DNA of 64,000 bases from NCBI GenBank assembly GCA_024364735.1, contig JAGFNQ010005184.1:124001-188000 (forward strand), in the 5' to 3' direction. How positions within the stretch are numbered: the stretch's first letter is position 1; each line of letters starts with the position of its first letter. Below are positions 22,401 through 34,217 of the stretch, piece after piece. Position numbers and translations under genes: made by a program. The notes below the pieces were generated by a model, which saw only the letters and a program-made list of their open reading frames with translations, did not search any database and was not told where the DNA came from. This DNA is from Boesenbergia rotunda (taxonomy: Eukaryota > Streptophyta > Magnoliopsida > Zingiberales > Zingiberaceae).

Positions 22401-22807
22401 TTTTATTCCACTTCTTATCATTTTCCATGTTTTTATTTGTTTTTGTAGATGTGAATCCTAATCATGATTAATGGTGGAGAGTAGATAATAAGCAAGCCTA
22501 TGGTAGTGCAAGAATCATGTGTGTAAGAGTGAGCTCCACTTCCATCATCAACTTAGAACTTAAGGAGAGAGCCACCAAAACTTCCCTTGAAAGGCTAGTG
22601 ATTTAAATTCATCTCAATGATTCATGATGGATGAAAAGGGCTAAGTTGTTGATTTGAGGACAAGATAGTAATCCATAGAGCTTAGATTTATGAGAATTGA
22701 CAACCCTAGGTAATTTCTTTTCATTTGTTTCTAATTATGCTTAAGAAAGCCTAAGGGATACATATTTAGTGTTTTCGCGAGACGCTCAAGGTTAAGTGTG
22801 GGGGAGT
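19496..22807 (+). other. Non-coding 3' interior of the nested element with extra purine tracts
   Basis: 3.3 kb with no credible gene. The purine tract AAGTGTGGGGGAGT appears three times: near 19550, near 20236 and at the 3' LTR border (22793-22807). Between 20280 and 22000 the plus strand is A/G-rich and built of words such as CAGAAAT, CTGAAAA and GTGCCAA, complementary in flavour to the T-rich LTR. Confidence 0.6.
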
Positions 22808-25661
22808 TGATAAGCACCATTTTATTGATTATTTTAATTGCTAAAATCCATGTTTGACCCATGTTTTTTATTGCTTAATTATGGTTTTACCCTAGGTTTT
22901 GGAACTTTATCTTATTTTGGACTTAATTGCAAAATTACACAGTTTTTGGATTATTTGGCCACTAATTTTCTGATATATTTTTGTAGGCATGAAAGGATCC
23001 TGGACCTAGAGCATACTGGGTCAAACCTGAGTCGGATGTGAACCGGATCGAATTATCAAGCCTACGATTAATCCGGGTCGTCCGATTCAAGAGCGGCTAG
23101 ATCTGAGCCATCCGGGACGATCTGAAGCAATCCGAGCTAGGGTTAGGGTTGATCAAGCTCTATGATCAAGATCTGAAGGTTTCATTCCAATCAGAGCTCA
23201 ATCAACCGTTGGATCAAGCAAGGAGGGCTCTAGAGCGTCCATTCACAGATAGAGTTGATCTGGACCATCCGTTGCACATCTGGAGGATCCGAGCTACCAC
23301 AAGGCAGATCCTGACCCCAGATCATCATCATAAAAGTTTGGCTCCAATCAGATGAAGATCAGCCGTTGGATCTCCTCAAATCAATCTGGACCGTCCGTGC
23401 TTAACTATTTAATCAAATTTCTGCGCACCTTTCTCCTCGTCGCGTCTCCGCCGCTACAGTCGTCTTCTTCGTTTCTTCTTTAGTTCTAGCTTAATTCTTC
23501 AATCCAAGGGGCGCGACCACCTCCGTTCTTCATCAGATCAAAGTCGAGGTCATTAGGGAGAGTAGTTGGTGGAGTTTTCAGCTCGGAATTGGGCAAGAGC
23601 AGAGGTGTTTGAGGGTTTCGGCAGCTCTGCATTTGAAGGATTCGATTTCGGTTTTGTTAGATTGTACATCAGTCCAAGCCATCTGGAGGGGTTCTCGGAC
23701 AAGCTTGGATCATTCCCGCACCTTCGTTTCAATCAGACAAGGCCAAATTGAAGATTCGGATGGGTTTCCTTCTTGAACAGTTTTGAGCTAAATGCAGCCA
23801 CTCGATTCAGTTCCTTAGTGAATTGCTGAGCCTAGGGGTTCGAAGCCAGCCCTTGCGTGACGAACAAGGAGACTTTGAGCTAATGGAGTGATTGGGGTTT
23901 AGATTTCTTAGTCAATTTTCTTTGTTTTAGCTGTAATTTTATTACTGCCACTTCATTTCTGAAATTTCTGAATTAGTTGCTGTAATTTACTTGTATGGAC
24001 CGTTTCTTTCTCAATTTGAGGCTCCACCTTGAGTGACAGCAAGGATTCGAAGCTGAGATGAGAGATTGAGGCTTTGTTTAGTTAAATTTCATTGCAATTA
24101 GCTGTAATTTCGAATTCTGTCAATTCTGTCCTGTTTTTCATATCAGCAATTTAGTTTCGATTTCTGAATTGTTTTAGCTCTAATTAGGACTTCAATTTGC
24201 AAGTAGTTAGCTAGTGAACTTGTTTAGTGGATAATTGAGTTTAATCTCAGTTTATTTCAGTTAATGTCTTGCGTGCCAACTCCATAGCAGCGTGCCAGAT
24301 TCAATTCTGCAGTTTACTTGAGCTGCAGTTTCTGAATTCGTATCAAGTAATCTTAGGTTTTCTTCAGTTTTCCTGCACTCTTGATTAGTGACTTAAGTTG
24401 AGTTGCAATTGTAGCTTTAGTCCTCAAATCTGTAAGTGCAGCCTTGTGTTCGATTGTTCAAGCATTGCATTTGTCCTCACTGCATTCATGTCAGTTTTCT
24501 TGTCTCTGCACTTCTATTTCTGCAAATTCGTTTCAGCTTGCATCTGTTGTCTTCGCATCAAATTCATGACATTGAAACTCTGCATTTAACTCTTGTTTAC
24601 CTGCGCAATCAATTCTGCATCAAGATCTCATTACTGCTGCATTCTGCATCCATTTCAGAAATTCTGCCATTCATTCCTGCACAGCAGTTAATTTGGAAAT
24701 CTCGTTTCTGATTTCACTTGCTTAGGAATTTTGCAGTCAATTGGTTTGTCTTACATCAGTTGCTTGAGATCAGTGTAGATCTGTTTTTTGTATCAAGCAA
24801 CAATTTAACACTGAAGCTTGTCATTTCTGAAATTGTAGCAGTTTTCTTTTTGCGTATCAACTTGCAAATGAATTCAGTCATTCCTGAACTGTAAACGCCA
24901 TTCTTGCCCTTGAGTTTAATTCAGAAATCTTGCCTTGCATTCAATTTAATTCCTGAAATGTTTACATTTTATTTCTGCATTTCTGCCATTCTTTTCTGCA
25001 TTGAATGTTGCTGAATTTTTGTCCTTTGTTCTGCATTTTTGTTTCCGAATCTGAACTCCTTCTGCATCAGTAGTTGAGTTTCAGCATACCAGCAGTGTTT
25101 GCTTGCGTGCCCAAGTGGATGAATTTCTGCAGTTGGGATCAATGAAGATTTGGCACATAATTTGTCTGGATTTATTTGCCACAGCTTGTATCAAGTAGGG
25201 ATTTGGCATAGGTTTGATATTGGGCGGTTCTTAGATAGTCTAGCTGTATTTGATTTGGAAGTGCTATCAGATTTGTTTTACAATTTCAGATTTGTTTACA
25301 ACTTTGGCTGAGTTACATTTGGTCATCAAGTTTCATTAGTTGAGTTCCTTAGGGGGCATTTACTTGGTTTAGCTCATTTAGTTGAGTTCATTTATTTTCT
25401 TTGTGTTTTCATTTCCAAACTGCAACCCAAAAATCCAGATTTAATTTGAAACCCGAAATTCGTAAACGACACCTAAATACAAGCGCGAATCGAACAAAGA
25501 CAACTAGTCCCCGAGAAAAATACGACCTGTGGCCCCTATATTACATTTTCATTCTTTTGAGTTGTAAAAGGGTTTCCAGCATTTCATTTATTTATAAATA
25601 TTTAAATTTGATGAGCCCATACATTTCGTGACAACTTTAACATAGTAATTCGGGCCCGTCA
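22808..25661 (+). repeat. 3' LTR of the nested element
   Basis: 2,854 bp, matching 14494-17346 except for one C/T change and one extra T in a T run. Confidence 0.93.
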
Positions 25662-26098
25662 AGGGGTCGGGATGCACTCCCTTCCAGTTGGTATATGGTA
25701 GCGAAGCTGTGGTCCCCATAGAGGTCGGCTGTGAATCTGACAGAAGACGTCTGTATAGGGAAGACAACGCAGAGAAAAGGCGAGCAGAGTTAGATTTGGT
25801 GGAGGAGGTCCAGGCTAAGGCTTCAGTTCGCATGGCTGCTTACCGACAGAGGATGCAACGCCACTACAACCAGAAAGTCATACCCCGAAGTTTCCAAGTA
25901 GGGGACAAGGTGTGGAAAAGAATCAAGCCAGTTGGCAAAGTGGGCAAGCTAGAGCCTCAATGGAGTGGCCCTTTCCTGGTGACTAAGGTATTGGGATCCG
26001 GAGCTTACTATTTGCAAGACGCTCAAGGAAAGCAGCTCGGGAGGCCCTGGAGTGCAACACACTTAAGAATGTACTGTGAGGAGAGCTGGGTGGATTAA
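25662..26098 (+). pseudogene. Carboxy-terminal part of the Tat-element integrase
   Basis: Continuation of the pol gene after the nested element. It shows the end of the catalytic core (TPFQLVYGSEAVVPIE), a basic helix, and the GPFLVTKVLGSGAYYLQD region typical of Gypsy integrase tails, ending at TAA 26096-26098. It has no start of its own. Confidence 0.9.
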
Positions 26099-26160
26099 CC
26101 CTTGTACTTGTATTAGAAAAATATGACAGGAGAGCTTGAAGGCAGCTAAAGAACGATCCT

Positions 26161-27027
26161 GCAAGTTATAAGTGGGTCTATTCCCACGCACCCACCGGAC
26201 TCGGCGCCGATCAGGCGTGGCATTCCATGTTCGGTCGGGCCCAGTCGGACGTGGCGATCCACGTTCGGTCAGGCTAAGTCGGACGGTGTCCAGACTCTTG
26301 CTAAGGCAAGTTATAAGTGGGTCTATTCCCACGCACCCACCGGACTCGGCGTCGATCGGGCATGACATTCCACGTTCGGTCGGGCCCGGTCGGGGGTGGC
26401 GATCCACGTTCGGTCAGGGTAAGTCGGACGGTATCCAGACTCTTGCTAAGGCAAGTTATAAGTGGGTCTATTCCCACGCACCCACCGGACTCGGCGCCGA
26501 TCGGGCGTGGCATTCCACGTTCGGTCGGGCCCGGTCGGGCGTGGCGATCCACGTTCGGTCAGGGTAAGTCGGACGGTGTCCAGACTCTTGCTAAGGCAAG
26601 TTATAAGTGGGTCTATTCCCACGTACCCACCGGACTCGGCGCCGATCGGGCGTGGCATTCCACGTTCGGTCGGGCCCGGTCGGGCGTGGCGATCCACGTT
26701 CGGTCAGGGTAAGTCGGACGGTGTCCAGACTCTTGCTAAGGCAAGTTATAAGTGGGTCTATTCCCACGCACCCACCAGACTCGGCGCCGATCGGGCGTGG
26801 CATTCCGCGTTCGGTCGGGCCCGGTCGGGCGTGGCGATCCACGTTCGGTTAAGGTAAGTCAGACGGTGTCCAGACTCTTGCTAAGGCAAGTTATAAGTGG
26901 GTCTATTCCCATGCACCCACCGGACTTGGCGCCGATCGGGCGTGGCATTCCACGTTCGGTCGGGCCCGGTCGGGCGTGGCGATCCACGTTCGGTCAGGGT
27001 AAGTCGGACGGTGTCCAGACTCTTGCT
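26161..27027. repeat. Six-copy 145-bp tandem array in the Tat element
   Basis: Units start at 26161, 26306, 26451, 26596, 26741 and 26886, exactly 145 bases apart, and differ at only a few positions each. Each unit contains GTGGGTCTATTCCCACGCAC, a short inverted repeat, and two CCACGTTCGGTC words. The open frames running through it on both strands are by-products. Confidence 0.95.
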
Positions 27028-27628
27028 TGAAGGAATTACGCATCAGCACATTTACGTAACATTTATCACCTGGGTACGGTTGCCCATGTTCATACAGACA
27101 GAGCAAGTATTTAGTTAACCTGGCAAACATCAGGTGATCGAATAAGAGCACACCAGCTCTCCCAGCCTAGCCACAGAGGCCGGCCGAGAAGGAGTAAGGG
27201 GAAATGCTAAGAGGTCGGCCCGACTAAGCTACATAGCTGAGGCCGAAGACCGGTCGAATAAGGCCGTTTATGACTCAAGTGTTCTGAGCAAACGACACTT
27301 AGCGGAAATTTCTTGCCTGACCTGAAATGATTCATCCTACGTTAATAAGTCAAATATCCCGAGCGGTCTACGCTTGACGAAACTTCGCTGCATAATTTGT
27401 GGCATCAACCTCGTAGAAATAGGTCGGGGCACTAGATAAATAAGGTTTTGAAGGAATTTCAGGCATTATAAACAACTGAGTAAAATGGGGTCGGGGTCCC
27501 TTACAAAATTAGGCCTTGAGGGCCGAGTCGATTAGTCGGACATCATTACAAAATCGTGAAGGAGAAAGCTTGAAACCCAAATAAAAGCAAGCCGAGTGAT
27601 AACTCGGGTAGAAGGATTGAAAGGCGAA
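27028..27628. other. Tat element, unassigned 600 bp between array and antisense gene
   Basis: No gene or repeat recognised. It likely contains the 3' untranslated part of the antisense gene. Confidence 0.5.
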
Positions 27629-29991
27629 CTAAGTAAATTTGGGAAAGGCATCTGGGGGGATCGTAGCCTTGATCATGGTGGGCTTCACCACGTTGGGGGG
27701 CAGCTCGGCAAGGAGGTGGCCGGCTTCCGTGAGTTGCTGTATTGCGCCCTTCACCCCGTACATAATCATATTGACGGTTCGCTTAGTCACTTGCTGAAGG
27801 AAGGGCTGCGATTGGATATAGGCCAAACGAGATTGCTCGATCCGAGCTGACTCTCCAGACTTATAGTCGGCTAGTTCCTTCTCCAGTCGAGAAGTCCTGG
27901 CCTCTTGGTCTTTAAGTTGGGCGTCCTTAGCCGCCAGTCCTTTCTCGGTGTTCACTAGCTGGGATTCCAGAACTTGGAAAGCTTCTTTCTGGGCGGTGAG
28001 CTCTGTTTCCTTATTCTTCAGAGCCAGGAGAGTTTGCTTATGAGTGGTGGATGCCTCCCGCAGCTGCCGTTGCAAGTCGAGGACCTCATTGGTCTTCCTG
28101 TCCGAGTCCGAACGGGCCCTGGCTTCGAGGGCAAGGGCGGTTTTCTTCGAAGCCTCGGCAGCCTCCAGCCGAGTGCCGAGCTGATCCATCTCCCGGGCTG
28201 AGGCTGCCAATACCTCGTGAGCTCGCTCCAACCGGATATCACTCTCCGCCAATTGCATTCGAAGGGCAGTTATATTGTTTCGGAGTCGGGTCTGACCCTC
28301 ATCACCGGTGGGGAGGGCGCACTGAGCCAGTTGGGCTCTAAGTTCTGTATCTTGTATTCAGCCGCCCGAAGTTCCCTAACATTCGTGACCAAGGCCTTAG
28401 TGACTGCCTGACCCCCGACCCACAGCTGCACAGGAACAAGCAAGGTGAGGAGGGAACGAAGGGGGAGAAGGGTAGGAAAAGGTATACCTTGACCATGTCC
28501 ATGGCAAAGTTGTCGGCCAGGCTGAAAGGACTTCGTCCTTCGGTTAACTCCAAGCCTTGGTCCCAAGCCGCAGATAGATGACCATGCAGGTTCACTGGCT
28601 GAGGTTCGACCCTCCGAAGCAAGACGGTCTCAGAAGGAAGCAGCACCTCTACCGGAGCTCGGGGGAGGTCATGCATGGACAGAAGGGCATCAGTGGCTTC
28701 CTCACTGACAGGATCAACGACGGCCGCCAGGCGGGGAGGACCCGAGCTGGAAGCCAGGTCACCTGACCGGGGTAAGCCCGGGCTAGGTAGAGAGACCTCT
28801 GGCCGGGGAGTACCTGAGGACGGAGCGGAAGTCCCCGGATGAGGAGAGGCCGAGCGGGAAGTTGAAAGCTGAATCCTAACTCGGCCAGGCGGAGGAGGTG
28901 GTAGATCGGGCGCTCCGCCGAGCTGAGCCCGAGCAACGGAAGCGCTGGGAGAAGCAGCCTCCCGAGGACGTTTTTTCTTTTTGGACACCCGGGAAGAGGA
29001 TGGATCCGCGGCAACAGTCGGCACTTCAGCCTCCGCGTAGACCTCTGGGAGGTCCGTCTCAATGCTCTGGGCCAACACGTCGAGCTCCGAGTCACTCCCC
29101 ATCACGTCCGGTCGCTCGGGAGCCGGTGCTATCCGTACAGGAGGCACATTCCTACTTGCCAATAGCTCGGCCGCTCGAGCATTCAAGGCTTCTTCTTCCA
29201 AGGCCAACTCATCATCCATGAGGGCATCCATCAGAGCCTGGGCTGCAGTTCGGAAAGAGCTTTAGTTAGCATTAAAAGACCCTGAGGAAAAAAGGATATT
29301 TACCGTAGGTGCCTGGCAGCTCCGCTGGGATTTGACTCAGCCGGCAGATATAAAGCACGGCCTCGGTCAGCAATTTGCCGGCATGAAAACGACGTCCTCC
29401 GATCTTAGAAACGGCTGATCGAAAGCCAGGGTCGGCTCGATACTTTCGGGGAGCAGCAGGGTGGTCGGGTAACTCCTCTAGCCAGTTAGTAGGCCAGGAC
29501 GCAGGTGGGGTGGTGCTTATGTAAAAAAAAGTGGGATTTCCATCCCTTGTTCGAAGAAGGAACCTTATCTAGGAAGGCTGTATTAACCCTTGCTTGAAAA
29601 AAGAAACAGCCGGGCTCTTGCATCTTAAGGTAGAAGAAGAGATGGAAGACCTAGGGGTAAGGGGAACTCGGAAGGACTCAAAGATGATCACCGTTCCACA
29701 CAGGATCCGTATTGAGTTCGGAGCTAATTGGGAATGGGACACCTGGAAATACCAACAGATCTCCACAATAAAGGGATGCAAAGGGAATCGCAGGCCGGCT
29801 AGAAGGTGATCCTTAAAGATGGTAAAATAGTTTACCGGGGCTTGGTCGGGTCGGTCCTCCCGAGAGGGGAGAACAAAAGGGTGATCTTCCGGAATGCGAT
29901 AATCTATACGAAGGGTTTCTAAGGAACCCAGACTCAAGGTCGAGCGGGTGGTGGTATACCACGGGCCGGGTGCGGAGGATGAGCCGGCCAT
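27629..29991 (-). pseudogene. Antisense gene of the Tat element (putative gypsy-type transposon domain plus coiled coil)
   Basis: Transcribed opposite to gag-pol. The first exon starts at ATG 29991 and carries the plant 'putative gypsy type transposon' (Transposase_28) signature: LRIDYRIPEDHPF, AGLRFPLHPFIVEI, SQLAPNSIRIL, then FQARVNTAFLDKVPSSNKGW. A second exon (about 29251-28488) is acidic and Pro/Ser-rich with a basic SKKKKRPR stretch; GGTATACC after MDMVK looks like its donor. The last part (about 28430-27629) is a long Glu/Gln/Leu coiled coil ending DAFPKFT and TAA. One-base shifts near 29650, 29525 and 28345 break the frame. Genes of this kind are known in Tat-lineage elements; their role is not established. 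Confidence 0.75.
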
Positions 29992-30185
29992 GTAGTCGGA
30001 CTCGGGAAGTAATAGAAGAAATGTAGGCAGGAAGAAGAGTACCTAATGTTAGGACTCAAGGTAAAACGCTGACCGCTGAAAGCACTGTTCGTCGAAACTC
30101 GAGGAAGTAGGGTGGCGGAGGTCGGACAGAAGCAAAAGGAGAAGCAGAGGTCAAAGTGAAATGGAGTGAAATGAAGGGCTAAGCC

Positions 30186-30193
30186 TATTTATA
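30186..30193 (-). promoter_or_regulatory. TATA box of the antisense gene
   Basis: TATAAATA on the minus strand, about 195 bases upstream of the antisense ATG at 29991 and still inside the element, separate from the LTR promoters. Confidence 0.5.
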
Positions 30194-30529
30194 CTGCAGG
30201 CCAAGTAAAGATGACCGTCGGATGGAGAGGAAGAAAATGGCGGGCTCCGATCTCCACCGTCCGATCCATGCGATTCCCCACGCCTCGAAGCTTCTCGCGG
30301 ACGCCACACGAAGCCGCGCCAGTGACGCCTCGATAACAGAGGCACCCATTCAGTAGCCGACACGTGGTCAGGCATTAATGAATGACTTGATGAGGGTTCG
30401 GGCGTGCAGAAGATTAACTCGGAATGCGAAAAACGCGTGGGAAGACGAAAGGAAATCAGGCTGACTGGGCCGGGAGCCTAGTCAGTCGGACTTGACGCCT
30501 CCTTCGACTAGACTTGAAGGGGAGGCTTA

Positions 30530-31626
30530 TGATCCAGGCGAGCGGTTTTTTATCAGGATTAGGAGCCCGGTCGGGGTTTACCCGGTTCGACCCGGTTCAG
30601 GGAGAGCAGAGGCCAGGGCAGGTGGAATCTCAGGTCGAAGTCAAACTCGCCCAGGGTTATCCTCCCGAGGTCCGAAACTCGTGGCCGAGCGCTCGAGGCC
30701 GAGCTCTCGAGGCTGGGCTCTCGAGGCCGGGTACTCGAGGCCGGGTACTCGAGGCCGAGCTCTCGAGGTCGGGTACTCGTGGCCGAGCTCTTGAGGTCGG
30801 GTACTCGTGGCCGAGCTCTCGAGGCCGGGTACTCGTGGCCGAGCTCTCGAGGACGGGTACTCGAGGCCGAGCTCTCGAGGCGGGGTACTCGTGGCCGAGC
30901 TCTCGAGGCCGGGTACTCGAGGCCGAGCTCTCGAGGACGGGTACTCGAGGCCGAGCTCTCGAGGCCGGGTACTCGTGGCCGAGCTCTCGAGGCCGGGTAC
31001 TCGAGGCCGAGCTCTCGAAGCCGGGTACTCGAGGCCGAGCTCTCGAGGCCGGGTATTCGAGGCCGAGCTCTCGAGGCCGGGTATTCGAGGCCGAGCTCTC
31101 GAGGCCGGGTATTCGAGGCCGAGCTCTCGAGGCCGGGTACTCGAGGCCGAGTACTCATGGCCGAGCTCTCGAGGCCGAGCACTCGAGGCCGAGCTCTCGA
31201 GTCACGTTCGCCGCCAAGATCTGTCAGAACTCTTCATTAAGGGGAAAAGACCACTGATACAATCATTGCCTAATATAGTCACCGAATCTTAATTAAGGTT
31301 GAAAGGGACAGATTTGTAGAGTTGTCAGGTGGCTGTGTCAGTCTCACCCCGCTGCTGAGATGGCCAATTACTTAGCCTAATTCCTGACCGATCCTTAATG
31401 AGACGTGACAGTTCACACGCTGGAAGCTCCTTTCTTCCCCCTATATAAACCTCACTTGAGCTTCAGAGAAGGGAGGCTGCCCTTTTGCAATCACATCACC
31501 ACTTTGGGAGCCCCGGTTTGATCGTGCTTAGCCCGGGTCCGATCCCCCGAGATACAACAGACCGGGTCGTCTTGGTCAGACCGAGTCATCTGACTGAAGA
31601 CCGGTTCTCGCTCATCGACAGGATCA
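30530..31626 (+). repeat. 3' LTR of the Tat-type element
   Basis: 1,097 bp from TGATCC to GGATCA, directly after the purine tract. Its internal 28-bp array (about 30690-31200) differs in unit order and number from the 5' copy. TATATAAA is at 31442-31449. Confidence 0.9.
30690..31200. repeat. 28-bp CTCGAGGCCG array in the 3' LTR
   Basis: About 18 units of the same two 14-bp halves as in the 5' LTR, but with CTCGTGGCCG variants that the 5' array lacks in its main part. Confidence 0.9.
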
Positions 31627-31630
31627 ACAC

Positions 31631-31665
<35 letters not shown>

Positions 31666-32759
31666 TTATTATTATTATAACGCTGATGAATGTAGATGCA
31701 CTTGTCTCAAACTATCTTCACTCTGATATTTCTTCTATTTTGTGTGATTCCAAGAGTGTACTATTTTACACTTGGCGTGTTCCACGGAGAACTAGTGCCT
31801 AGGCATAGCCTTCCTCGAATTTGGTAAACTACTTGCTGCTGCTTGTTTTTTATTTTTTTAAAACGCATCTAACTTTATATCCGATTAATAATGATTCCTA
31901 TCAATAAATATATTTTATTAAGATTTTTAAAATTTTTTTAAAAATCATGTTAAAAATAATTTTCAATATGATTTATAAGTTAAATACACATGACTTATAC
32001 AATAATTTTACCAATGATCGACCAACACATCATTCATTTATTTGGATGAAATTAAAACTCAAATAGATGTACTAAATCAAATCTTGAACTTTGTTCATCA
32101 CTTTAACATGTTACTTGTGTCTAATATATCTCAATATACATACAAGTCATCCTATGATCTATGTGAAATGTATAAACTAGTTTTTCCTAAATTAAGGGAT
32201 CATATATCTCTAATTAGACATTTTAAATTTGATCATCTTACATAAAATGTCAACTAATATCATTGTCCTTAATCATAAGAAATTAACATATGCATGATAA
32301 TGAGTATGATATACATCAAATATATATTTTTCAAAAGGAAAATTATCATAACTCAATGATGCATATATGACATGGCATGCACCATTTCTCATGACAATAT
32401 GAATGATATAATATGATATCATAGCATATAATAGAGTGCACAAACATGGTAGTTGTAGCGTAAAGTAACTACCTAGATTTTCATCTCAGAGTGATCAACT
32501 AATCGCTAAACCAAATTACAAATGTGACCTAGGAGGCCCTATCTCCTAGCATGTGTCAAAATCCAAACTTGGCACAATTTAAACTCTTCCAAGATAAGAG
32601 TTGAGTTTTCATTTTTAAGATATTATAATATCTTGAAAATACCTTAAAGTGTCAACTTTAATATAGTTGGGTTAACTAGCCTTCCAATTAGAGTTAACAC
32701 ACTCTAAACTCATTTAGTGTGAAGAGATCACACTGTTAGAAATTCAATATTTATTGGTG
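31627..32759. other. AT-rich flank with a TTA microsatellite
   Basis: A (TTA)n run of about 36 bases begins at 31631, right at the 3' LTR border. The rest is AT-rich and I see no gene. Confidence 0.7.
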
Positions 32760-32775
32760 CTCCTTGAGTGTACTA

Positions 32776-33026
32776 AAAAAAATGATGAACCAGGCAGCAG
32801 ACAAATTGAACCTGGGGTAACCGGCCCGGCCCCACGGAAGTTTCCCACCGGTCACCAGGGTAAATCGGGAAGCGCTCGCGGTGGCAATCTAGAAGCCTAG
32901 CGTCCCAGGGTTCGTGCCCCATTTGGAGGAAAAATTCCTGCAAAATGCGCCGTAGCTGGGGATCGAACCGCGGATGCCTGGGTTAATAACTAGGTACCTT
33001 ACCGCTGCACCATAGCCCCGAGGGCA
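32776..33026 (-). mobile_element. tRNA-derived SINE with 16-bp target duplication
   Basis: On the minus strand it begins with a tRNA-like head: GGGGCTATGGTGCAGCGGTA contains an A box and GGTTCGATCCC a B box, the internal RNA polymerase III promoter. The body includes CGATTTACCCTGGTGACCGG, and the 3' end is a T run. CTCCTTGAGTGTACTA flanks it at 32760-32775 and 33027-33042. Confidence 0.92.
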
Positions 33027-33042
33027 CTCCTTGAGTGTACTA

Positions 33043-34054
33043 GGTATTCACTAAGGATAACTTTCTTAGAAATTTTCTTAATGACTTTTCTAAACTTCTT
33101 AGAAACCTTAGTCATACTATAGTCTCCTCAAGGTTAATATTAGAGATGACTTCTTTTGTAATTTTGACTCGACTCATAGACCTAGGATTAGTTCCATAAC
33201 TATATGAAATTCTATGATATGACAGCATACTGTAAGATACGACCATTAAATAATAAATAAATAATCAGAGTTAATTAAGGAATAACCTTATAGATTTTTT
33301 TGAAATTTTTTAGGAATTTTTATGGAATTTAAAGGCACCTTTTTATATTTTATGCAGATAAACGAGATAGTAGAAAGCCTATTTCAGTTATCCTAATTAA
33401 TTGAGGACATATTGATTTTTCAAAATTCTTTTAATTATTTTTTCTAAACCTAAATATCCTCATTCGCCCTCTCTGACTCTCGATCACACTATCCCTATCA
33501 CGCCGACTCCTTCATCCACGCCGAGCGCCTTCTCCATTGCCCGTTAGTGCGACGACACCCTCCTCTTGTGACCTCGATCGTCTCATTGTTGGCCACCTAT
33601 CAAATGAGCCCCTCTTTTCCCGATCCCCATCGCGGTCGCTGCATCATCCTTTGCCTGTCGTCGCCATCGCTGGAACACCCAAGATGACACCAAAGAACCG
33701 AGGGTTGCCACACCCTCACGCTTGTTGTCCCCAAGCAGCAAGGATCCGAGATTTTGGATTGAGGGGGGATGCATAATGAAAATCATCTACTCCTTTGAAT
33801 CCAGAAACTATCTGAAGACACTTATCAAGAACCTAAGCACAATCTTAAACACTTAAATATTTTTTTTAAAAAAAAGAATGACTAAATTAGCATTTATAGT
33901 CCTTCATATAAAAATCTTATTGTAAATTAGTCTCATGTCAAAGAACAAACCATGAAATTAATGTACTTTCAAGTAAGTATCAAATACAACTAAAAGGAAT
34001 TCAACGTTCTATTAAAATTTTAAAGTCTTATATACTCACATTTCTAGTAATTTC
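33043..34054. other. No recognised gene
   Basis: AT-rich sequence with one GC-richer stretch (33440-33780) that has short open frames on both strands without family features. Confidence 0.5.
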
Positions 34055-34217
34055 TCACTCAATATATACCATTAATGCCTCTGAGAGAAAAGCATCCTCT
34101 ATTTTGCTCCGAATCCTTGTTTTCATGATATTAATCATAGAAAATGATGGTTCTGTGGTAACAGTGGAAACCGGAAGAGTAAGCATAAGTACAATCCTAT
34201 AAATATGAAGTTGTATG
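34055..34217 (-). pseudogene. hAT-like transposase gene remnant, dimerisation domain (third piece)
   Basis: The minus-strand frame entering at 34217 reads LTLPVSTVTTEPSFSMINIM then KTRIRSK...DAFLSEALMVYIE and a TGA at 34057-34055. This is the carboxy-terminal hAT dimerisation segment as found in plant TTF-finger / ZMYM1-like proteins. It is the continuation of 42404-41909, cut off by the Copia element. Confidence 0.75.

Larger units (their letters stand above)
14494..25661 (+). mobile_element. Recent non-autonomous LTR retrotransposon nested in the Tat integrase gene
   Basis: Two 2.85-kb LTRs, TGATAAGCACC...GGGCCCGTCA, at 14494-17346 and 22808-25661, enclose 5.46 kb. Comparing them by eye I found only one substitution (C/T near 15831 and 24147) and one extra T (near 24787). 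TTTTTGGCGCCGTTGCCGGGG follows the 5' LTR, and a purine tract (TTAAGTGTGGGGGAGT) precedes the 3' LTR. The flanks are ATGGG and AGGGG, a 5-bp duplication with one mismatch. No RT, RNase H, integrase or recognisable gag capsid exists; the only long frame is 17510-19495. The element must have moved using enzymes of a related Gypsy element. Confidence 0.93.
8617..31626 (+). mobile_element. Tat/Retand-type Gypsy LTR retrotransposon, interrupted by a nested element
   Basis: The two LTRs (8617-9726 and 30530-31626) begin TGATCC and end GGATCA (GGATTA in the 5' copy). Directly after the 5' LTR comes TTTGGCGCAGTATGTGGGAA, the priming region typical of this group. A purine tract (GAAGGGGAGG) precedes the 3' LTR. 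The order is gag, protease, RT, RNase H, a second RNase H, integrase, a 145-bp array, then an antisense gene. The extra RNase H and the antisense gene are marks of the Tat lineage. Without the 11.2-kb insertion it would be about 11.8 kb. I found no convincing 5-bp target duplication (GGCAT versus ACACT). The LTRs differ at many positions, so it is older than its insert. Confidence 0.9.

Noticed and set aside
26172..27118. Repeated MGLFPRTH-type frames and their minus-strand partners
   Set aside because: Products of the 145-bp array; every unit restarts the same frame and none has a family feature.
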